Notes under the pieces: generated by a model
Database searches by the model: none
What the model was told of the DNA's origin: nothing
Seen by the model: only the letters and a program-made list of their open reading frames with translations
Source of the DNA: Nonomuraea spiralis
GTDB taxonomy: Bacteria; Actinomycetota; Actinomycetes; Streptosporangiales; Streptosporangiaceae
DNA: 64,000 nucleotides
Direction: 5' to 3'
Assembly (NCBI RefSeq): GCF_014648435.1
Contig: NZ_BMRC01000001.1
Coordinates: 506,481 to 570,480 of the forward strand
Translations under genes and position numbers: made by a program
Part shown: positions 1 to 9,200 of the stretch, piece by piece
Layout of the letters: every line of letters starts with the position of its first letter
Numbering within the stretch: position 1 is the stretch's first letter

Positions 1-51
1 GTTATGGTGTGAGTCCTTAACGCTGAAGGCAATTATTGCGGAGGGTCGTAC

Positions 52-393
52 ATGAGTGTCGAGCTGGGTTACTACACCCTGTCCGTACGGGACCTGGAGC
101 GGGCGGCGGCCTTCTACGGGCCGCTGTTCGGCTGGGAGTTCAGGCGTGAGCACGAGACCTACCTGCACGTCACCAACACCGCCGTGCCGATGGGCCTGCG
201 CGCCGGCGGCCCATCCTCGCAGCCGAACCTCTACTACCACGTACAGGACATCGACGCCGCGGTCGAGCAGGCGCGCGAGCTCGGCGGCACGACCGGCGAG
301 GTGTACGAGAGCAAGTCCGGCCGCGGCTGCACCTGCACCGACGACCAGGGCACCGAGATCAGCCTGTGGCAGCCCGCCCCCGGCTTCGACTGA
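52..393 (+). CDS. VOC-family (glyoxalase/bleomycin-resistance fold) protein
   Basis: The 113-residue protein has the single beta-alpha-beta-beta-beta repeat pair of the vicinal-oxygen-chelate fold: it opens with GYYTLSVRDLERAAAFY and contains FGWEF and the C-terminal DDQGTEISLWQP strand typical of small VOC proteins. GGAGGG lies 7 nt before the ATG and fixes the start. Members bind a metal or small hydrophobic ligand; the substrate cannot be told from sequence. No operon partner is visible, since the next gene runs in the opposite direction. Confidence 0.85.
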   Translation: MSVELGYYTLSVRDLERAAAFYGPLFGWEFRREHETYLHVTNTAVPMGLRAGGPSSQPNLYYHVQDIDAAVEQARELGGTTGEVYESKSGRGCTCTDDQGTEISLWQPAPGFD

Positions 394-424
394 CCCCGGT
401 TTCGGCCGATCGCAGCCGTCCGGC

Positions 425-1303
425 TCAGTCGGGGGCCTTGACCGTGGTGATGCCCAACGTACTGGTCATGGGCAGCAGCCCGGCCTTGAAGATCGCGCCC
501 AGCAGCGGCGCGCCGAGCCCGGCCAGCCGGTCCGCGCGTTCCTCGCCGAGCTCCCGCCAGGGCTGGGCGGCCAGCTCGTCGGTCAGGCGTTCCACCTGGT
601 CGCGCAGTGCCCGGCCGCGTTCGGTGGCCTGGCCCTCGGCGTCGACCAGGCCGCGCGCGGCCAGCCGTTCGGCGGCCTCGGCCCACTCCTGGTCGTTCCA
701 GCCGCGTCCGGCGAAGTTCTCCGGCGGCGCGGCGCCGATCGCGGCGAAGGACACCAGCGACTCGCACGGGTCCAGCCCGGCCGTCAGCAGCGCCGCCACG
801 TGCCCGTCGCCACGGTGCTCGCGCAGCACGGTCGCGGCCTGCCACAACACCAGGTGCGGTTCGTCGGGCCAGGGCAGGTCGAGGTTGGCCGCGGTGAACG
901 GCCGCCCCGCGACCTCCACGCTCTCGGCGGCCCGCCGGGCCAACCCGGCCGCCTCGGCGATCTCCGGCCCGCCCGCCCGGTCGCCGAGCAACGCGCGGTA
1001 CGTACGGTCGACCGCCGTCAGCCGCGCCTCCAGCACCCGCTCGGGCGCGGCGACCTCCCACACGCCCGGCACGTGCTCGCCGACCGTGCGCGGGCTGAAG
1101 CTGTAGTACGCGGCGGTCGCCAGACGCGCGCCCGCGCGGCCGAGCGGCGCGGTGCGGTAGGCGAAGTAGCTCGGCCAGCGTGACTCCACGTCGTAGCCGA
1201 GGGCCGCGGCCTCGGCGAACGCCTCGGGCGCGAAGTACAGCACGGCGTGCAGCGGCTCAAGCTGGTGCCACATGCGGCGGGAAAGTCTCGACCATGCGCT
1301 CAC
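425..1303 (-). CDS. SCO6745-family protein
   Basis: About 292 residues. The N-terminus (SRRMWHQLEPLHAVLYFAPEA) matches the actinobacterial SCO6745 family, which is predicted to carry a winged-helix-like C-terminal part and has no established reaction. I chose the GTG at 1303 because family members start about ten residues before the conserved W-x-x-x-EPLHA segment; the upstream extension to 1363 would run into the promoter of the divergent gene. It shares a roughly 100-bp control region with a CGNR zinc-finger gene, so the two may be co-regulated. Confidence 0.75.
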   Translation of the reverse strand: MSAWSRLSRRMWHQLEPLHAVLYFAPEAFAEAAALGYDVESRWPSYFAYRTAPLGRAGARLATAAYYSFSPRTVGEHVPGVWEVAAPERVLEARLTAVDRTYRALLGDRAGGPEIAEAAGLARRAAESVEVAGRPFTAANLDLPWPDEPHLVLWQAATVLREHRGDGHVAALLTAGLDPCESLVSFAAIGAAPPENFAGRGWNDQEWAEAAERLAARGLVDAEGQATERGRALRDQVERLTDELAAQPWRELGEERADRLAGLGAPLLGAIFKAGLLPMTSTLGITTVKAPD

Positions 1304-1315
1304 GACGAACACCTC

Positions 1316-1385
1316 ACTGTCTAGATAAGCTTCGGCAGTGACGATAGACGCGTGGCGCATCACTGGTCAATCTCAAATAGACAGT
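1316..1385. promoter_or_regulatory. Divergent control region with 8-bp inverted repeat
   Basis: ACTGTCTA (1316-1323) and its exact complement TAGACAGT (1378-1385) flank the spacer between the divergent genes. On the minus strand TTGACC (1370-1365) and TATCGT (1346-1341), 18 nt apart, form a plausible promoter for the SCO6745-like gene. The arms are about 54 nt apart, so a looped operator or two separate half sites are both possible. Confidence 0.35.
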
Positions 1386-1400
1386 TATGTTGGGAGGTGG

Positions 1401-1916
1401 GTGGATCTGGCGGTGCTGCTGGTCAACGAACTGGCCGTCACGCGGGCGCGCGGCCGTACCACCGGCGTGCCCGAGGACCGGCGGGCCGCGCTCGACGCCG
1501 CCTTCGCCGAACGCGGCTGGACGTCGAGCCGGGCGCTGACCGGTTCCGACGCCGACCGCCTGGCCGGGGTGGCCGCCGAACTGCACCCCGCCTTCACCGC
1601 CGGTCCCGACGCGACCGCCGCGCTGAACCAGGCCCTGGTACGGCACGGCGCGGTGCCCAACCTGCACGGCGACCCGCCCGTCCTGGCCTTCCACGGCCCC
1701 GGCGCCGACCTGGTGGACGCCTGGGCGGCCGACACCGCCACGGCCCTGGCCATGGTGATCGGGGTCGGCCAGGGAGTACGGCTGCGCTCGTGCGAGGCGG
1801 CGGCGTGCGAGCTGGTCTTCTTCGACGTCACCCGCAACACCTCGCGCCGGTTCTGCGGCCTGTCCTGCCAGAACCGCGCCAAGGCCAGCGCCTACCGCGC
1901 CCGCCGCCGTGCCTGA
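1401..1916 (+). CDS. CGNR zinc-finger domain protein (putative transcriptional regulator)
   Basis: About 171 residues. The N-terminal VDLAVLLVNELA segment followed by an alpha-rich domain and the C-terminal zinc finger (CEAAACELVFFD, then RFCGLSCQNRAKASAYR) is the ABATE plus CGNR architecture found across actinobacteria and thought to bind DNA. The GTG at 1401 is preceded by GGGAGG and agrees with the usual V/M-D-L-A start; a longer reading from GTG 1338 would lie inside the inverted repeat. Divergent from the SCO6745-like gene. Confidence 0.8.
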   Translation: MDLAVLLVNELAVTRARGRTTGVPEDRRAALDAAFAERGWTSSRALTGSDADRLAGVAAELHPAFTAGPDATAALNQALVRHGAVPNLHGDPPVLAFHGPGADLVDAWAADTATALAMVIGVGQGVRLRSCEAAACELVFFDVTRNTSRRFCGLSCQNRAKASAYRARRRA

Positions 1917-1981
1917 CCTCCGGGCTCTTCGAACCTGGGGACCGGCCGGGTTCTGTCGGCGGCGGCGGGCAGGATGAGGGC

Positions 1982-2452
1982 ATGGGTTCATGGCAGGAGT
2001 TCGAGCAGCAGGCGCCCGAGCTGGCCGCGGCGGCGCGCCGGCTGATGGACCGGCGCAGGCACAAGGTGCTGGCGACGCTGCGCAGGGACGGCTCGCCGCG
2101 GGTGAGCGGCGTGGAGACGCAGTTCAAGGACGGGGAGTTGTGGTCGGGCTCGATGCCGGGCGCGGTCAAGGCCCTCGACCTGCGGCGCGATCCGCGCATG
2201 GCGATCCACGTGAGCGCCGACGATCCCGACGAGGGCGATCCGTCGTCATGGGAGGGCGACGTGAAGCTGGCCGGGCGGGCGGTGGAGGTCCTCGACCCGG
2301 CGGTGCTGGCCGCCTTCGAGCTGCCCGACGGCGGGTCCCACCTGTTCCGGCTGGAGCTGACCGAGGTGGTGCGCACGTGGGTGGAGGGCGACGAGCTGGT
2401 CATCGAATCGTGGCGCGAGGGCGTGGGCGTACGCCGGTTCCGCCGTAAGTGA
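1982..2452 (+). CDS. Pyridoxamine 5'-phosphate oxidase-fold protein
   Basis: 156 residues with the split-barrel flavin/F420-binding pattern: HKVLATLRRDGSPRVSGVE, then ELWSGSMPG and ALDLRRDPRMAIHV. Actinobacterial members of this size bind FMN or F420 and act on diverse small molecules; the cofactor cannot be decided here. The TGA stop overlaps the first base of a recurring 15-bp motif, and the gene converges on an SDR gene. Confidence 0.8.
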   Translation: MGSWQEFEQQAPELAAAARRLMDRRRHKVLATLRRDGSPRVSGVETQFKDGELWSGSMPGAVKALDLRRDPRMAIHVSADDPDEGDPSSWEGDVKLAGRAVEVLDPAVLAAFELPDGGSHLFRLELTEVVRTWVEGDELVIESWREGVGVRRFRRK

Positions 2453-2466
2453 TCTACAACGTAAAG
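2452..2466 (+). repeat. Recurring 3'-end motif, copy 1
   Basis: ATCTACAACGTAAAG. The same motif (ATCTAC-RWY-GTAAAG) occurs at 5656, 12763 and 27346 in the same orientation. Here it begins at the last base of the stop codon of the PPOX-fold gene and lies between convergent genes. Confidence 0.7.
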
Positions 2467-2492
2467 GCGTCGGGCCGGCCGGACGCGGGCGG

Positions 2493-3254
2493 TCAGTGCA
2501 CGGAGAAACCGCCGTCGACGAAGAGTATCTGACCGGTGACGAACGCGCTCGCCTCCCCGGCCAGGAACACCGCCGCGCCCGCGAAGTCGCCGGGCAGGCC
2601 GTTGCGGCCGGTCATGTGGCGGGCGGCGAGCTCCTCGACGCGGCCGGGCACCGCCTGGGCGGGCTCGGTGAGCGGGGTGAGCACGAACCCGGGGATGATC
2701 GTGTTGACGCAGACGCCGCGGGCCGACCAGGCCTCGGCCTGGGAGCGGGTGAGGCCGGCGACGGCGGCCTTGGCGGCGCCGTACACGCCGCTGTCGCCGA
2801 AGGCGCTGATGGTCTGCTGGGAGCCGATGTTGATGATGCGTCCCCAGCCGCGGGCGGCCATCCTGGGGCCGTGGTGCTGGCCGAGCAGGTAGGGGGCGGT
2901 CAGGTGCACGGCGACGGTCTGCTCGTAGTCGCCGGGGGTGAGCTCGGCCATGGGTTTGCGGATGTTGTTGCCGGCGGCGTTGACCAGGATGTCGATCTCT
3001 CCGGCGGTGGCGCAGAGGCGGGCCAGGTCGTCGCGGTCGTGCAGGTCGGCGGCGATGCCGGTGACGGTGACGCCGTGGGCGCGCAGCCGGTCGGTGGCCT
3101 GTTCGAGCTGGGCGGGCCGGCGGGCCGCGAGCACGACCTCGGCTCCGGCGCGGCCGATCGCCTCGGCCATGGCGAGCCCGATCCCGGAGCTGCCGCCGGT
3201 GACGAGCGCGCGCCGGCCGTGGAGGGAGAACAGGTCGCGTAGATAGTCCGGCAT
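2493..3254 (-). CDS. Short-chain dehydrogenase/reductase (classical SDR)
   Basis: 253 residues with the NAD(P)-binding TGGSSGIG motif near residue 19, the structural NAAGN motif, catalytic Ser (NIGSQQ) and the YGAAK Tyr/Lys pair. The C-terminus FVDGGFSVH is typical. The pattern resembles gluconate 5-dehydrogenase or 3-oxoacyl-ACP reductase-like SDRs, but substrate is not predictable. Divergent from the HelR-like gene and convergent with the PPOX-fold gene. Confidence 0.85.
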   Translation of the reverse strand: MPDYLRDLFSLHGRRALVTGGSSGIGLAMAEAIGRAGAEVVLAARRPAQLEQATDRLRAHGVTVTGIAADLHDRDDLARLCATAGEIDILVNAAGNNIRKPMAELTPGDYEQTVAVHLTAPYLLGQHHGPRMAARGWGRIINIGSQQTISAFGDSGVYGAAKAAVAGLTRSQAEAWSARGVCVNTIIPGFVLTPLTEPAQAVPGRVEELAARHMTGRNGLPGDFAGAAVFLAGEASAFVTGQILFVDGGFSVH

Positions 3255-3379
3255 GACCGCTCAAGCTAGCACGCGGGCGCGGGGAGTCGGTTGCCGGGAC
3301 GCTGAAGGAGGGCTAAGCTCGTAGGCTCGACACGCTAAACGTCGACTCCACAAGCATCCCGTTAGGAGTATAGCACGGA

Positions 3380-5668
3380 ATGGCGAATCGTCAAGATGGT
3401 CTCGCGGAAGCCCTTGACAACGAGCAGCGCACGGTCCAGCGCCTGTACGCCAGGCTCGACGCGGCAAGGGAACGCGCGCAGGCGGCCCTGCGCCAGGTCT
3501 ACGCCGTGGGTGGCGCGCTGGGCGGCAGCCGGCAGGCGATGGTCGAGCGCGAGGTGGCGGCCTCGGAGCAGGCGCGGCGGCTGGCCCAGCTCAACGCCGT
3601 CGAGCGCGGCCTGTGCTTCGGCCGGATCGACGACTCCGGCGGCGCGAGCACGTACGTCGGCAGGATCGGGCTGCGCGACCAGGACCACGAGTCGGTGCTG
3701 ATCGACTGGCGGGCCCCGGCGGCGCGCCTGTTCTACGTGGCCACCGCCACCGACCCCGGCGGCCTGGTCCGCCGCCGGCACCTGCACCTGAAGGACCGCG
3801 CGGTGGTCGGCATCGACGACGAGGTGTTCGACCTGGAGGGCATGTCCGACGGCGACCGGCGCACGCTGGTGGGGGAGGCGGCGCTGCTGGCCGCGCTGCG
3901 GCGGGGCCGTACCGGCCGGATGGCCGACGTGGTGGCCACCATCCAGATCGAGCAGGACCGGGTGATCAGGTCCGGGCTGCAGGGGGCGCTGGTGGTGCAG
4001 GGCGGGCCGGGCACCGGCAAGACGGTCGCGGCGCTGCACCGGGCCGCCTACCTGCTCTACACCCACCGCGACACGCTGGAGCGGCGCGGTGTGCTGGTGG
4101 TGGGGCCCAATCCGATGTTCCTGCGCTACATCGGGCAGGTGCTGCCGGCGCTGGGGGAGACGCAGGTGGTGATGGCCACGGTGGGTGAGCTGTTCCCGGG
4201 CGTGCGGGCGGTGGCCGCCGATCCGCCGGTGGCCGCGGTGGTCAAGGGCGACCTGCGGATGGCCGAGGTGGTGGCCGCCGCGGTGGCCGACCGGCAGCGG
4301 GTGCCGGCGGGTGATCTGGAGGTCGAGCTCGACGGCCTGCGGCTGCGGGTGCCGCACGGGGTGTGCGCCCGGCTGCGCGAGCGGGCGCGCTCGGTGCGGC
4401 TGCCGCACAACATGGCACGCAAGCTGTACGTGACGGAGCTGCTGAAGGAGCTGGCGCGGGCCGAGGCGCGGGCGCTGGAGGAGTCGCTGCACCTGGAGGA
4501 GCTGGCGGTCGACGACCCGGAGCTGGCCGAGCCGCTGGACCTGGAGGGCGACCTGGACGAGGTGGACATCGCGCTGGCGGCCGAGCGGCTGTGGGGGGAG
4601 GAGCCGGTACGGCGGGCGGTGTCGGAGTTGTGGCCGGAGCTGACGCCGCAGGAGCTGGTCGCCGGCCTGCTGTCCTCGCCGGAGACGTTGTGGGCGGTGT
4701 GCCCGCCGGGCCTCGACTGGACGCCGCTGGTGCGTCCGCGCGAGTCGCCGTGGACGGTGGGCGACGTGCCGCTGCTGGACGAGGCGGCCGAGTTGCTGGG
4801 CCGGGACGACTCGGCCGACCGGGTGGCGGCGCGCCGCGCGGGGGAGGAGTGGGCCGAGCAGGAGCTGTACGCCCGTGAGGTGCTGGAGACCACCGGCCTG
4901 CTGGAGGGCGGCGTCTTCGAACGGGCCGACGTGCTGGCCGAGCGGCAGGCCGACGACGGCGGGGGCCTGACGACGGCCGAGCGGGCGGCGGCCGACCGCG
5001 CGTGGGCGTACGGGCATGTGATCGTGGACGAGGCGCAGGAGTTGTCGCCCATGGCCTGGCGGACGGTCATCAGGCGGGTTCCGGCGCGGTCGCTGACCGT
5101 GGTGGGCGATCTGGCCCAGACGGGGTCGGCGGCGGGGGCGCGGTCATGGGGCGAGGTGCTCGACCCGTACCTGGAGGGGCGCTGGCGGGAGGAGCGGTTG
5201 CTGGTCAACTACCGTACGCCGGTGGAGATCATGCTGGTGGCGGCCGACGTGCTGGCGGCGGTGGCGCCGTGGCAGGAGCCGCCGGAGTCGGTGCGGGATG
5301 GCGGCGACGAGCCGCGCGCGGTGCGGCTGCCGGTCGCGGAGCTGCCGGGGCTGGTCGCGGCGGAGCTGGCCGAGCTGGGCGAGGGCCGGTTGGGGATCAT
5401 CACGCCCGACGCGCTGCACGCGGGCGTGGCGGCGCTGTTCCCGGGGGCGAAGGACCTGGACGCGCCGGTGGTGGTGCTGACGGTGAACCAGGCCAAGGGG
5501 CTGGAGTTCGACGGGGTGGTGGTGGTCGAGCCGGCGGGCATCCTGGAGCAGTCGCCCATGGGCGGCCACGACCTGTACGTGGCGGTGACGCGCGCCACCC
5601 GGCGGCTGACGGTGGCGCACGAGGACGATCTTCCGGCGATGTTGTCCCGCTTGAAATCTACAATGTAA
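3380..5668 (+). CDS. HelR/HelD-like RNA polymerase-associated UvrD-type ATPase
   Basis: 762 residues: an N-terminal coiled coil (residues 1-75) that in the HelD family enters the RNA polymerase secondary channel, Walker A GGPGTGKT at residues 208-215, Walker B VDEAQ around 549-553, and C-terminal LTVNQAKGLEFDGVVVV plus VAVTRATRRL motifs of superfamily 1 helicases. Actinobacterial homologues (HelR) recycle stalled RNA polymerase and can displace rifamycins; whether this copy confers resistance is inference. AGGAG stands 10 nt before the ATG. The TAA stop lies inside the recurring 15-bp motif. Confidence 0.85.
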   Translation: MANRQDGLAEALDNEQRTVQRLYARLDAARERAQAALRQVYAVGGALGGSRQAMVEREVAASEQARRLAQLNAVERGLCFGRIDDSGGASTYVGRIGLRDQDHESVLIDWRAPAARLFYVATATDPGGLVRRRHLHLKDRAVVGIDDEVFDLEGMSDGDRRTLVGEAALLAALRRGRTGRMADVVATIQIEQDRVIRSGLQGALVVQGGPGTGKTVAALHRAAYLLYTHRDTLERRGVLVVGPNPMFLRYIGQVLPALGETQVVMATVGELFPGVRAVAADPPVAAVVKGDLRMAEVVAAAVADRQRVPAGDLEVELDGLRLRVPHGVCARLRERARSVRLPHNMARKLYVTELLKELARAEARALEESLHLEELAVDDPELAEPLDLEGDLDEVDIALAAERLWGEEPVRRAVSELWPELTPQELVAGLLSSPETLWAVCPPGLDWTPLVRPRESPWTVGDVPLLDEAAELLGRDDSADRVAARRAGEEWAEQELYAREVLETTGLLEGGVFERADVLAERQADDGGGLTTAERAAADRAWAYGHVIVDEAQELSPMAWRTVIRRVPARSLTVVGDLAQTGSAAGARSWGEVLDPYLEGRWREERLLVNYRTPVEIMLVAADVLAAVAPWQEPPESVRDGGDEPRAVRLPVAELPGLVAAELAELGEGRLGIITPDALHAGVAALFPGAKDLDAPVVVLTVNQAKGLEFDGVVVVEPAGILEQSPMGGHDLYVAVTRATRRLTVAHEDDLPAMLSRLKSTM

Positions 5669-5670
5669 AG
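5656..5670 (+). repeat. Recurring 3'-end motif, copy 2
   Basis: ATCTACAATGTAAAG; it encodes the last residues and contains the TAA stop of the HelR-like gene. It is followed by the palindrome at 5679 and an ATTCA box at 5698. Convergent marR lies downstream. Confidence 0.7.
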
Positions 5671-5678
5671 CCGCTCGG

Positions 5679-5696
5679 ACCGGGAAATTTCCCGGT
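5679..5696. promoter_or_regulatory. 18-bp perfect palindrome
   Basis: ACCGGGAAATTTCCCGGT is fully self-complementary and sits between the convergent helR-like and marR genes. It could act as a terminator stem without a loop or as a protein-binding site. There is no U-tract on the plus side. Confidence 0.4.
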
Positions 5697-5715
5697 AATT
5701 CACCAAAAAGGCAGC

Positions 5716-5740
5716 CCCGGCCGGGAGAACACCGGCCGGG
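5716..5740 (-). terminator. Terminator of marR
   Basis: A 9-bp GC stem (5716-5724 with 5732-5740) and a 7-nt loop lie directly after the marR stop. On the minus strand the hairpin is followed within a few bases by CCTTTTTGG, giving a short U run. Confidence 0.65.
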
Positions 5741-6193
5741 TCAGTCGTTGTAGAGCTTGTCGGCGACCTCGCGCATGCGGCGCGTGACGAGGTCGAGGGC
5801 GCGCAGGGTCTCGGTGTCGAGGTGGGACATGATGCGCTTGTAGTGTCTGAGGCCGGCGTCGTTGATCTCGGCGATCAGTGTGGCGCCGGCGGGGGTGAGC
5901 TCGACCCGGCGCACGCGGCGGTCGCTGGGGTCTTCGTGCCGGCTGACCAGGCCCTGGGCAACCAGGCGGTCGACGATGCCGGTGACGGTGCCGAGGCCGA
6001 CGCCGAGGGTGTGGGCGAGATCCTGGCCTGAGGCCGAGCCGTTCGTCGAGAGCTGCATGACGACGCGGAGCTGGCGGATGGTGAGGTTGGAGCTGAACAG
6101 GGGCGACTGGTGCTGGGTGAACAGTCGTCCCAGGTCGTGTTGTGTGTCGTTGATCCGGCGGATCAGGTCTTCGCGTTCGTCGTTCACGCTCAC
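5741..6193 (-). CDS. MarR-family transcriptional regulator
   Basis: 150 residues with the winged helix: LTIRQLRVVMQLS, GQDLAHTLGVGLGTVTGIVDRLVAQGLV as helix-turn-helix, and the wing HEDPSDRRVRRVELT. Divergent from an RND exporter across a 97-bp spacer holding an inverted repeat, so it probably represses both its own gene and the pump, with release by a pump substrate; that is inference from layout. Confidence 0.9.
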   Translation of the reverse strand: MSVNDEREDLIRRINDTQHDLGRLFTQHQSPLFSSNLTIRQLRVVMQLSTNGSASGQDLAHTLGVGLGTVTGIVDRLVAQGLVSRHEDPSDRRVRRVELTPAGATLIAEINDAGLRHYKRIMSHLDTETLRALDLVTRRMREVADKLYND

Positions 6194-6200
6194 CTCTCGC

Positions 6201-6222
6201 TTCCTGAGAAGGTTATCAGGAA
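6201..6222. promoter_or_regulatory. Putative MarR operator
   Basis: TTCCTGA (6201-6207) and TCAGGAA (6216-6222) form a perfect inverted repeat with an 8-nt centre, the size usual for MarR dimers. It is just upstream of marR and about 70 bp before the RND gene. Confidence 0.55.
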
Positions 6223-6290
6223 AGTCGCATCACGCTAAATATTCGTGCAAGGCAAAGTGTTAGTCTGGGGCGAACTTTGGAGGGGAGCCT

Positions 6291-9200
6291 ATGACCGCTT
6301 TCGCCCGGTTGAGTCTGGTCAACCGCAGTCTTGTGATCATGATCGCGGTGGTGATCACGGCGTTCGGCGCGTTCACGATCCCGCAGTTGAAGCAGCAACT
6401 TCTGCCGTCCTTGGCGTTTCCGGGCGCGTTCGTCATCGCGCCCTTCCCCGGCGCCTCGCCGGAGATCGTCGAAGACCAGGTGACGAAGCCGATCGAGGAC
6501 TCCTTCCAGGGGATTCCCGGCATGGAGCAGATGACCTCCACGTCGAAGGAGGGCATGGCCCAGATCCAGGTGGCCTTCGAGTACGGCACCGACATCGAGG
6601 CCTCGCTGAACAAGATGCAGCAGGCCGTCGGCCGGATCGCGCTCCCGCAGGGTGTCGATCCGCAGGTGGTGGCGGGCAACACCGACGACATCCCGGTGCT
6701 GGTGCTGGCGGTGGGCGACGGCGGCGACGAGCGGGCGATGGCCGACAAGCTGCGCCGGATCATGGTGCCGGAGTTGCAGAGCGTGGAGGGGGTGCGCGAG
6801 GCCACGGTCACCGGCACCCGCGACGAGGTCGTCACGATCGAGCCGGACGTCAAGAAGATGGCGCTGGCCGGGGTGTCGGCGGCGCAGATCCCCGAGGTAC
6901 TCAAGGCCAACGGCACGCCGATCCCGGCGGGGTCGCTGACCGCCGACGGCAGGTCGCTGACCGTCCAGGTGGGGGCGCGGGTCGACTCGCTGGAGAAGCT
7001 GAAGAACCTCTACCTGACCCCCGTCCAGCCGCAGGCGGCCCAGCCCTCGCAGCCTCAGCAGCCCTCCCAGCCTCAGGGCCGCCCGCAGGCCGGTCAGCCG
7101 GCTCAGACGGGCCGGACGGCCGTGCCGCAGCAGGCGGTCAGGCCCAAGCCGCTCAAGCCGGTCAAGCTCGGTGACGTGGCCGAGATCAAGCGCGGGCTGG
7201 CCGACGCCTCGACGATCACCCGTACCGACGGCAAGACGAGCCTCGGCCTGTCGGTGACGATGACGCCCGACGGCAACGCGGTGACGATCTCCCACGAGAT
7301 CCGCGAGAAGCTGCCGGAGCTGACGCGGTCGCTGGGCGACTCCTCCGACACGCAGGTGTCGGTGGTGTTCGACCAGGCGCCGTACGTGGAGGAGTCGATC
7401 GAGAACCTGACCACCGAGGGCCTGCTGGGTCTGGCGTTCGCGGTGCTGGTCATCCTGGTGTTCCTGCTGTCGGTGCGTTCGACGCTGGTGACGGCGGTGT
7501 CGATCCCGCTGTCGGTGGTGATCGCGCTGATCGTGTTGTGGGCGGGCGACTACTCGCTCAACATGCTGACGCTGGGCGCGCTGACGATCGCGGTGGGCCG
7601 GGTGGTCGACGACTCGATCGTGGTGCTGGAGAACATCAAGCGCCATCTCGGTTACGGCGAGGCCAAGTTGCAGGCGATCCTCACGGCGGTGCGTGAGGTG
7701 TCGGGGGCGGTGACGGCCTCGACGCTGACGACGGTGGCGGTGTTCGCGCCGATCGCGATCGTGGGCGGCATGGTGGGCGAGCTGTTCCGGCCGTTCGCGG
7801 TGACGGTGGCGGTGGCGTTGCTGGCCTCGCTGGTGGTGTCGCTGACGGTGGTGCCGGTGCTGGCGTACTGGTTCCTCAAGGCTCCGGCGTTGTCGCCGGA
7901 GGAGGCGCGGGCCCAGCGTGAGGCGGCCGAGGCCAAGGAGCTGCGTAGTCCGTTGCAGCGGGCGTACCTGCCGGTACTGCGGTTCGCCACGCGGTTCAAG
8001 CTGGTGACGGTGCTGATCGGCGTGGCGGTGTTCATCGGGACGATGGGCCTGGCCGGCGGGCTGCGGACGAACTTCCTGGACTCCTCCGGCCAGAACACGA
8101 TCTCGCTGACGCAGAAGATGCCGGTGGGCACCGACCTGGCCACGACGGACAAGGCCGCCGCGAAGGTGGAGGGCGTGTTGTCGGGTGTGTCGGGGGTGGA
8201 GACGTACCAGGTGAACGTGGGTGGCGGCAACGCCATGCAGGGTGGCCTGGGCGGCGGCGCGGACCGGGCGTCGTTCTCGGTGACGGTCAAGGACGGCGCC
8301 GACCCGGCGAAGGTGGAGCAGCAGCTCCGGGAGAAGATCACGGGTCTGTCCGGGGTCGGTGAGGTGACCGTGGGCGGCTCGGGCGGCGGCGGGTTCTCCT
8401 CCGACACCGTCAGTGTGATCGTCCAGGCGCCCGACGCCGAGACGCTGCGTACGGCGACCGACTCGGTCAAGAGCGCGATGGGCGGGGTGAAGGGCCTGCG
8501 GGACCTGTCGTCCAACCTGGAGGCCAGCGCTCCGCGCATCGAGGTCGCGGTGGACCGGGAGAAGGCGGCGGCCAAGGGGCTGTCGGAGGCGCAGGTGGGT
8601 CAGGCGGTGGCGCAGGCCTTCCGCGGCGCGCCGCTGGGCCAGATCACCCTCGACGGGCGCAGCAGCGACCTGGTGCTGCGCGGTGCCGATGCTCCCGAGG
8701 ACATCAAGGCGATCGAGAACCTGAAGTTGCCGACCGCGGCGGGGCTGGTGAAGTTGTCGTCGGTGGCCGAGGTGGAGCAGGTGGCCGGTCCGACGCAGGT
8801 GACCAGGATCGACGGTGAGCGTTCGGCCACGGTGTCGGGCAAGGTCGAGGCGGCTGACCTGGGCACTGTGACGCAGGAGCTGACGACGAAGATGGAGTCG
8901 GTGACGCTGGCCTCGGGTGCCCGCTACGAGATCGGCGGAGCCTCGGCCGACCAGGCTGACGCGTTCTCCGACCTGGGCATCGCGATGCTGGCGGCGATCG
9001 CGATCGTGTTCATGATCATGGTGGCGACGTTCCGGAGTTTCGTGCAGCCGCTGATCCTGCTGGTGTCGATCCCGTTCGCGGCGACCGGCGCGGTGGGGCT
9101 GCTGGTGGCGACCGACACCGCGATGGGCGTGCCGGCGCTGATCGGCATGCTGATGTTGATCGGCATCGTGGTGACGAACGCGATCGTACTGATCGACCTG

